Shown here: piece after piece, positions 5,614 to 10,898 of the stretch
Numbering within the stretch: position 1 is the stretch's first letter
Layout: every line of letters begins with the position of its first letter
Assembly: GCA_030529405.1 (NCBI GenBank)
Contig: JAUMWZ010000020.1
Location: 5,518 to 16,415 of the forward strand
Length of the DNA: 10,898 nucleotides
Direction: 5' to 3'
From: Bacteroides sp.
GTDB taxonomy: Bacteria > Bacteroidota > Bacteroidia > Bacteroidales > Bacteroidaceae
Position numbers and translations under genes: made by a program
Notes under the pieces: model-generated
The model's database searches: none
What the model was told of the DNA's origin: nothing
What the model saw: only the letters and a program-made list of their open reading frames with translations

Positions 5614-8451
5614 TTAGATAACTACGTTTACAATCTTTTTAGGCACTACTATGACTTTCTTTGGTGCTTTTCCTTCAGTCCATTTAATGGCTCTTTCGTC
5701 AGAAAGTACGGCTTTTTCTATTTCAGATGCTTGTGCATTTGCATCAAACTCCATATTAAATCTTGCCTTACCATTGAATGATATAGTATAGTTTATAGTG
5801 TCTTCTTTCAAGTATTCTTCATTATAATCAACCCATTTAGCATCACATATTGTGGTAGTATTACCTATTGTGTGCCACAACTCTTCACAAACGTGAGGTG
5901 CAAAAGGCGATAATGTGATTAAAAGATTATTTAGTATGTCTTTCTTATGACATTGCATTGCAGAAAGTTCGTTTACACATATCATGAAAGCACTTATTGA
6001 TGTGTTGTAAGAGAATGTTTCTATATCTCCTCCAATCTTCTTAATCAACTTGTGAAGTGACTTTAATTCATTTTTAGATGGTATATCGTTTGTAACTAAA
6101 TAATTATTATTTCTGTCGTAGAATAAAGACCAGAACTTTCTAATAAATCTATGAACTCCGTCAATACCATTAGTATCCCAAGGCTTAGACTGCTCTAATG
6201 GACCCAAAAACATTTCATACATTCTCAGTGTGTCTGCACCATATTTTTCTACAATCATATCAGGATTGACAACGTTATACATTGATTTACTCATCTTTTC
6301 TACTGCCCAACCGCACACATACTTATTGTCTTCTTCCAAAATAAACTCAGCGTTGTTGTATTCTGGTCTCCATTTCTTGAATTCTTCTATATCAAGTATG
6401 TCGTTATGAACTATATTCACATCGACGTGTAATGGAGTTACATCGTAGTTTTCTTTTAGATTTAGAGATACGAATGTATTTGTGTCTTTTATACGATATA
6501 CAAAGTTACTTCTTCCTTGTATCATACCTTGGTTTACGAGTTTCTTGAATGGCTCGTCACAATAAGAAGCACCTATGTCGTGAAGGAACTTATTCCAAAA
6601 GCGAGCATATATAAGGTGTCCTGTTGCATGTTCTGTTCCACCGACGTATAAATCTACATTTTGCCAGTAAGCATTTATCTTTTCATCTACAAGGGCATTG
6701 TTATTTTTCGGGTCCATATACCTTAGATAGTATGCAGATGAACCTGCAAATCCGGGCATAGTGTTAAGTTCTAATGGGAAGATAGTCTTATTATCTATCT
6801 TTTCATTGCTTACTACACAGTTGTTTTCAGTATCCCATGCCCACATTTTAGCGTGACCTAATGGTGGTTCTCCGCTTTCTGTAGGTAAGAACTTATCTAC
6901 TTCAGGAAGTTCAAGAGGTAGATATTGTTCGTTTATTGTATATGGTGTTCCTTCTTTGTAATATACAGGAAAAGGTTCACCCCAGTATCTTTGGCGTGAG
7001 AATATAGCATCTCTTAGTCTAAAGTTTACTTTAATTCTTCCCAATCCGCTTTGTTCTACGAATTGTTTAGTTTTTTCTATCGCCTCTTTTACTGTTAGTC
7101 CGTTAAGAATAAGTTTACAGCTGCCTTCTTTTTCTTTTACAGGCGAGTTGCACACTATACCTTCTTTTGCATCATAGCTTTCTTGGCTAACATCGCAACC
7201 CTCTACAAGTGGTACGATATTTAAGTTGAAATGTTTTGCAAAGGCATAGTCTCTGCTGTCGTGAGCAGGTACAGCCATGATTGCACCTGTACCATATCCG
7301 GCAAGAACATAATCACTAATCCAAATAGGAATGTTATCTCCTGTCATCGGATTTATAGCGTATGCACCTGTAAATACTCCGCTTACATTTCTGTCTGATA
7401 TACGTTCTCTTTCTGTTCTCTTCTTTGTTCTTTCAAGATATGCTTCTACTTCTGCTTTTTGTTCTTCTTTTGTTACTATTTGTACAAGCTCACTTTCGGG
7501 TGCAAGTACCATAAATGTAACTCCGAATATAGTATCTGCTCTTGTTGTAAAGATAGTGAAATCTGTGTCAGAGTCTTTCAGTTTGAATTTTACTTCTGCT
7601 CCTTCGCTTCGTCCAATCCAGTTTCTTTGTGTTTCTTTGATAGATTCTGTCCACTCTATTGTTTCCATTCCGTCTATCAAACGTTGTGCATACGCCGACA
7701 CACGCAAGCACCATTGTTTCATTTTTTGTTGAACAACTGGGTGTCCGCCTCTTTCACTTACTCCATCAACAACCTCATCATTGGCAAGAACTGTACCTAA
7801 TTCTGGACACCAGTTTACCATTGTTTCTCCAAGATATGCTATTCGGTAGTTCATTAGCAGTTCTTGTTGCTCTTTTTCGCTCTTACTATTCCATTCTTGT
7901 GCAGTAAAGTTTATTTCTTCAGAGCAAGCAACATTTATTCCGCAGCTACCTTTTTCTTGGAAGTGTTTTATTAGTTCTGCTATTGGTTTTGCTTTTTGTT
8001 CTTCGTTGCAGTAATAGCTTTCAAACATCTTAATGAAAGCCCATTGTGTCCACTTATAATATATAGGTTCGCAGGTTTTTATCTCTCTGCTCCAGTCAAA
8101 GCAAAAACCAATTTTGTCTAATTGATTTCTATATCTTTCTATGTTTGTTTTTGTTGTTACCTCAGGGTGTTGTCCTGTTTGAATTGCATACTGTTCAGCT
8201 GGCAATCCGTATGCATCATATCCCATTGGATTTAATACATTATATCCCTTTAGTCTTTTATATCTTGCATATATATCTGAAGCTATATAGCCGAGAGGGT
8301 GTCCAACATGGAGTCCTGCACCAGAAGGATAAGGAAACATATTGAGTACATAGAATTTTTCTTTACTACTATCTTCTCTTACTTGATAGGTTTTGTCGTC
8401 TTCCCATCTCTTTTGCCATTTCTTCTCAATCTCTTTGAAGTTATACTCCAT
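5614..8451 (-). CDS. leuS: Leucyl-tRNA synthetase
   Basis: This 945-residue class I synthetase charges tRNA-Leu with leucine. The Rossmann catalytic domain has the HIGH motif as HVGH (48-51, within YPSGAGLHVGHPLGYIASD) and KMSKS at 719-723. The CP1 editing domain (about 290-460) has TTRAD at 302-306 and GTGAIMAVPAHDSRDYAFA, with D401 at the position of the editing-site aspartate (E. coli D345). The anticodon-binding helical domain and the small C-terminal domain (about 890-945) follow. It is about 80 residues longer than E. coli LeuRS. Most of the extra length lies between the editing domain and KMSKS and around 150-200, as is typical of Bacteroidota LeuRS. The zinc-knuckle cysteines are largely lost: W214-C215 is kept, but the second pair is replaced by GVSERGGHPV at about 230-239. 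It is the first gene of a leuS-yitT unit. Confidence 0.98.
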   Translation of the reverse strand: MEYNFKEIEKKWQKRWEDDKTYQVREDSSKEKFYVLNMFPYPSGAGLHVGHPLGYIASDIYARYKRLKGYNVLNPMGYDAYGLPAEQYAIQTGQHPEVTTKTNIERYRNQLDKIGFCFDWSREIKTCEPIYYKWTQWAFIKMFESYYCNEEQKAKPIAELIKHFQEKGSCGINVACSEEINFTAQEWNSKSEKEQQELLMNYRIAYLGETMVNWCPELGTVLANDEVVDGVSERGGHPVVQQKMKQWCLRVSAYAQRLIDGMETIEWTESIKETQRNWIGRSEGAEVKFKLKDSDTDFTIFTTRADTIFGVTFMVLAPESELVQIVTKEEQKAEVEAYLERTKKRTERERISDRNVSGVFTGAYAINPMTGDNIPIWISDYVLAGYGTGAIMAVPAHDSRDYAFAKHFNLNIVPLVEGCDVSQESYDAKEGIVCNSPVKEKEGSCKLILNGLTVKEAIEKTKQFVEQSGLGRIKVNFRLRDAIFSRQRYWGEPFPVYYKEGTPYTINEQYLPLELPEVDKFLPTESGEPPLGHAKMWAWDTENNCVVSNEKIDNKTIFPLELNTMPGFAGSSAYYLRYMDPKNNNALVDEKINAYWQNVDLYVGGTEHATGHLIYARFWNKFLHDIGASYCDEPFKKLVNQGMIQGRSNFVYRIKDTNTFVSLNLKENYDVTPLHVDVNIVHNDILDIEEFKKWRPEYNNAEFILEEDNKYVCGWAVEKMSKSMYNVVNPDMIVEKYGADTLRMYEMFLGPLEQSKPWDTNGIDGVHRFIRKFWSLFYDRNNNYLVTNDIPSKNELKSLHKLIKKIGGDIETFSYNTSISAFMICVNELSAMQCHKKDILNNLLITLSPFAPHVCEELWHTIGNTTTICDAKWVDYNEEYLKEDTINYTISFNGKARFNMEFDANAQASEIEKAVLSDERAIKWTEGKAPKKVIVVPKKIVNVVI

Positions 8452-8495
8452 ACAGGTATATTCTTATAGGTTTATTATATATAATAATTGTGTTG

Positions 8496-8503
8496 CAAAA
8501 TTA
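8496..8503 (-). promoter_or_regulatory. Candidate leuS -7 promoter box with overlapping palindrome upstream
   Basis: Read on the minus strand, TAATTTTG is an exact match to the Bacteroidota -7 box TAnnTTTG, 44 bp before the leuS ATG, giving a leader of about 35-40 nt. No clear TTTG -33 box sits at the expected distance. That position is instead occupied by a perfect palindrome CTTATC-ATA-GATAAG (8522-8536), which could be an operator. The leader shows no leucine-codon leader peptide or T-box-like structure. Confidence 0.4.
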
Positions 8504-8601
8504 GGTTATTATTTTAAGATACTTATCATAGATAAGATGTTTTATATTATCTATTTGTCAGTATTGTTTTTGTCTTTTTGCTCTGTCTATCACGTGTTTC
8601 C

Positions 8602-8705
8602 AAATGATATACGGTTTAGATGTGGAGTATATACAATTTAGATGTAAACTGTATATATTTTATTTATCGACTATATATGGTTTGCAAAACCATTTTATAT
8701 AGATT
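8602..8705. repeat. Array C: five 22-bp phased palindromic units
   Basis: Units start at 8602, 8624, 8646, 8668 and 8690, exactly 22 bp apart. Cores are AAATGATATACGGTTT, GGAGTATATACAATTT, AAACTGTATATATTTT, CGACTATATATGGTTT and CCATTTTATATAGATT. The last core ends at the PAP2-gene stop codon. The array occupies the gap between the 3' end of the PAP2 gene and the region upstream of leuS. A short perfect hairpin, ATGGTTT-GCA-AAACCAT (8677-8693), bridges the last two units. It has no T run on the minus strand, so a terminator for the PAP2 operon is only a weak possibility. Confidence 0.75.
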
Positions 8706-9709
8706 TAATATCTTCTCATAATACTGTTAGTTTCTTCATAAAATACATTTACTTTGAACCAACGATTATATATTGCTTCAGCAACATAGAATATTATGAA
8801 ACCTGATATCACTCCAGCAATTCCGTCTATAAGATAATGTGCTTGTATGTAGACTGTTGCCCCGCAAAGCAGTAGATATAGTGGCAAGAGTAATGCGAAC
8901 ATAATCTTATTTCCTCTCCAAGACATAATCATAAGAATGGTAGACACTCCGATGTGTGAACTAGGAAAAGCTGCAGTTGGTCGTTCGCCTGCTTGCTGAG
9001 CCTGACCCACTAGCTTATAGAACAAGCCGTCTTCATATCCAGGTGCTTTTAGCATTGTGAACTGATTTTCGCTGAAATAATTTCCTATTGCAGGGAATAT
9101 TCCTTTCTGAGCATTATCAACTCCTATCACGTCAAAATAGAACTGTGGTCCAGACACAGGAAGGAATATGTATATGAAATAGTATATGAAAAACGAAGTT
9201 ATTAGTATGAAACTTACCTTTTCAAAGCCTTTGAACTTGGCTAAGAAATAGTATGCACACACAACAAGCATCATGGGATAGTAAAAGAAATATCCCATAT
9301 TCAATGCCTCACTAACCATTGCTTGCGGATAGTTAGCAGAAAAGGTCAAAGCGGGCTGTGAATTGAAAAGGTGTTGTTCGTATCCGGCAAATACATGGTC
9401 AAGATTTTGAAACAAACGATTAAACTCATAGGTTTCCGGATACCAATAAGACAGCAACGAAAGCTGAAAGCCTATTCTCACAAAAGCCATTAACTTGCTC
9501 GGATAGTAATGAAAAACGAAAGCCAAGAATATAGTAATTCCGAAGATAATACCCCTTGACACAATCATCTTTTGCATAGTTTCAGCGTTTCCAATGAAGA
9601 TGAACACCAAAACAAGGGTTATCAATCCGTATATAAAACTTGCTTTCTCTACAGCAAAAAGACCGCCTCTGTTGTCTTTTTTATCTAATATATCTAATCT
9701 TAAAGCCAT
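8705..9709 (-). CDS. PAP2/AUR1-like membrane phosphatase or phosphotransferase
   Basis: This 334-residue multi-pass membrane protein has hydrophobic segments at about 25-40, 52-68, 74-90, 138-156, 165-184, 252-264, 268-285 and 293-311. The PAP2 active-site motifs are present in a compressed form: GERPTAAFPSSH (241-252) combines the RP and PSxH elements with catalytic-type H252, and AHYLIDGIAG (290-299) gives H291 and D295. FLPVSGPQFYF (182-192) resembles the membrane motif of the AUR1/PAP2_3 branch, which includes inositol-phosphorylceramide synthases, rather than small soluble-substrate PAP2 enzymes. It may dephosphorylate a lipid phosphate or transfer a head group; the substrate is unknown. 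ATG 9709 overlaps the end of the upstream gene by 10 bp and is preceded by AAGGA eight nt upstream, one of the few Shine-Dalgarno-like sites here, so translation is probably coupled. Confidence 0.88.
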   Translation of the reverse strand: MALRLDILDKKDNRGGLFAVEKASFIYGLITLVLVFIFIGNAETMQKMIVSRGIIFGITIFLAFVFHYYPSKLMAFVRIGFQLSLLSYWYPETYEFNRLFQNLDHVFAGYEQHLFNSQPALTFSANYPQAMVSEALNMGYFFYYPMMLVVCAYYFLAKFKGFEKVSFILITSFFIYYFIYIFLPVSGPQFYFDVIGVDNAQKGIFPAIGNYFSENQFTMLKAPGYEDGLFYKLVGQAQQAGERPTAAFPSSHIGVSTILMIMSWRGNKIMFALLLPLYLLLCGATVYIQAHYLIDGIAGVISGFIIFYVAEAIYNRWFKVNVFYEETNSIMRRY

Positions 9710-10707
9710 TTGTTTTCCTTATACCAGTTTATTGTTTCTTTCACACCTCTTTCTAGGTCATACTTTGGATAGTAGTTTATATTCTCCATACAGTTGGTTA
9801 TGTCGCATCTCCAGTTACGTTGTTTCATTATTTTATACTTATCCATGTTCAGCGTACTGCTCTTGCCTTGCAACTTGGCTATCTTTTCTGCACAGAAAGA
9901 AATAGCTTTCAACACAAACAACGGACACTTAATTCTGATGAGAAACGGATTGCCCAACTCTTTTTTTATTAACTCCGAGAAAGTTTGGCTTTCATACACA
10001 TTGCCGTCACTAATGAAGTATGAGCGACCAATGATGTTACTTTCTATTGCACAAAACACAGCTTGCACAACGTCTTTAACGTAGATGAAAGTCAAGTCTT
10101 GACGTTTCAGTCCTGCAATAAAGTCTATGTGGTTCTTTATTGATTTAGCCATTAGGAAATAATCTCTCTCTCTTGGCCCGTAAACTCCCGTTGGACGGAG
10201 TGTGATATAAGGAAAATCTGTTATCGATTCTATATATCTCTCTGCCATAAGTTTACTTTTCCCATATTCAGTGTTAGGCTGTGGTGTGTCTGTGATATTT
10301 ATAGGTGTATAGTTTTTTTCTCTTATTGGTCCATATACGCTAAGACTGCTTATGTTTACAAACTTATCAGGCACCATGTTGTTTTCTATCAGACAGTCTA
10401 TAAACTGTTTTGTTTGCAGATAGTTCACATCATAAAATTCCTTCTTGTTTATGCACTTTGTCACCCCCGCACAATGTACAATATAATCAAACTTACCTAT
10501 GCTTGCCTTTATTTTGCTGAACTCTTTGTTAATGTTTTCTTTATTGGCAAAGTCTAGTTCTATGAAGTTTATCCTGCTGTCTGTTAAATATTTCTTGCTA
10601 CTTGTAGCACGAATTGCAGCATAAACATTGTGTCCTTTGCTTATGGCTTCTTCAACGATGAAACTTCCTATAAAGCCACTTGCACCGGTAATCAAAATAT
10701 TACTCAT
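9700..10707 (-). CDS. Extended-SDR NAD(P)-dependent epimerase/dehydratase-family protein
   Basis: This 335-residue cytoplasmic oxidoreductase has a Rossmann fold. The N-terminus carries the dinucleotide-binding GASGFIG (8-14), followed by an acidic/basic turn, AAIRATSS, at the end of strand 2; the R33 there may favour NADP. HCAGVT (78-83) and NISSLSVYG (118-126) lead to the catalytic triad S121/S123, Y148 and K152 (EYGKSK). TLRPTGVYGPRERD follows at about 168-181, and the C-terminal substrate domain is of normal size. Family members act on nucleotide sugars, steroids or 3-keto lipids, and the sequence alone does not decide between them. It is the first gene of a two-gene operon with the overlapping PAP2-type gene, which hints at a lipid or membrane-linked substrate. 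Translation starts at ATG 10707, 26 bp from a 22-bp repeat array. Confidence 0.9.
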   Translation of the reverse strand: MSNILITGASGFIGSFIVEEAISKGHNVYAAIRATSSKKYLTDSRINFIELDFANKENINKEFSKIKASIGKFDYIVHCAGVTKCINKKEFYDVNYLQTKQFIDCLIENNMVPDKFVNISSLSVYGPIREKNYTPINITDTPQPNTEYGKSKLMAERYIESITDFPYITLRPTGVYGPRERDYFLMAKSIKNHIDFIAGLKRQDLTFIYVKDVVQAVFCAIESNIIGRSYFISDGNVYESQTFSELIKKELGNPFLIRIKCPLFVLKAISFCAEKIAKLQGKSSTLNMDKYKIMKQRNWRCDITNCMENINYYPKYDLERGVKETINWYKENKWL

Positions 10708-10732
10708 TTCAGTTTCTTCTTACTTTAGTTCT

Positions 10733-10864
10733 AAACTATATATACTCCGTTTTTAGACTATATATACTTTAGTTTCAAACTGTATATAGTCAGAAATCAA
10801 ATCATATACTATTAAAAATTAAATGATATATGCTTAAAAACGTAGTGATATACAGACAAAAGTA
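10733..10864. repeat. Array D: six 22-bp phased palindromic units upstream of the epimerase-PAP2 operon
   Basis: Units start at 10733, 10755, 10777, 10799, 10821 and 10843, exactly 22 bp apart. Cores are AAACTATATATACTCC, AGACTATATATACTTT, AAACTGTATATAGTCA, AAATCATATACTATTA, AAATGATATATGCTTA and TAGTGATATACAGACA. Units two and three form an inverted repeat with perfect 9-bp arms (GACTATATA 10756-10764, TATATAGTC 10783-10791). Similarity declines away from the gene. The array is either the upstream or leader region of the epimerase gene or the tail of a gene beyond the right edge. Confidence 0.78.
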
Positions 10865-10898
10865 AATCAAATAATTGAATTATTGACTTTTAATAATT
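10865..10898. other. AT-rich window end, no gene visible
   Basis: Only AT-rich sequence follows array D. It contains a short perfect palindrome AATAATT-G-AATTATT (10870-10884). No reading frame enters from the right edge that I can support. Confidence 0.4.

Noticed and set aside
7331..7907. Plus-strand open frames of 82-133 residues inside leuS
   Set aside because: They are antisense shadows of a clear leucyl-tRNA synthetase gene, with no family signature or start context of their own.
8602..8705. Reading the repeat units as serial Bacteroidota promoters because TATATGGTTTG resembles TAnnTTTG
   Set aside because: The usual match has three bases instead of two between TA and TTTG, and the 22-bp unit spacing does not give the roughly 28-bp distance between the -33 and -7 TTTG elements.

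Overview
The window looks like an AT-rich chromosome segment (roughly one third G+C by eye) from a member of the Bacteroidota, most likely Bacteroidales. The reasons are the protein families present (a DUF4294 lipobox-less secreted protein, a helix-hairpin-helix/beta-strand surface-type protein, and a long 945-residue LeuRS lacking the zinc cysteines), the near absence of Shine-Dalgarno sequences, and matches to the Bacteroidota -7 box TAnnTTTG. It is mostly housekeeping sequence. I see no transposase, integrase, tRNA, rRNA or CRISPR array.

Layout from left to right. A partial minus-strand gene for a secreted ComEA-like helix-hairpin-helix protein (1-1900, running off the left edge) is divergent from a plus-strand gene for a DUF4294 protein (2009-2611). 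The DUF4294 gene converges on a minus-strand SpoU/TrmH-type RNA 2'-O-methyltransferase gene (2849-3376), with a bidirectional terminator hairpin between them. After a 480-bp AT-rich gap comes minus-strand rdgB, the house-cleaning dITP/XTP pyrophosphatase (3857-4450). Upstream of rdgB lies the leuS-yitT pair (leucyl-tRNA synthetase, then a YitT-family membrane protein 16 bp downstream, both minus strand). That pair ends in a strong 72-nt hairpin followed by a T run. To the right is a second minus-strand operon: an extended-SDR NAD(P)-dependent dehydratase/epimerase-like gene (9700-10707) overlapping by 10 bp a PAP2/AUR1-like membrane phosphatase or phosphotransferase gene (8705-9709). That pair could act in lipid or sphingolipid metabolism, but this is inference only.

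The most unusual feature is not a gene. Every larger intergenic gap carries a tandem array of a degenerate 16-bp palindrome (approximate consensus AAACTRTATATAGTTT) repeated at exactly 22-bp intervals, about two DNA helical turns. The arrays are at 2633-2808, 4497-4606, 8602-8705 and 10733-10864, with a more degraded one at 3620-3751. Three further in-phase units lie inside the helix-hairpin-helix coding sequence at 1468-1533. Unit sequences have diverged a lot, but the 22-bp phase shows no slippage in the four clean arrays. Neighbouring units also pair to form the terminator hairpins. I regard this phased-palindrome family as the best candidate for something not yet described in this window.
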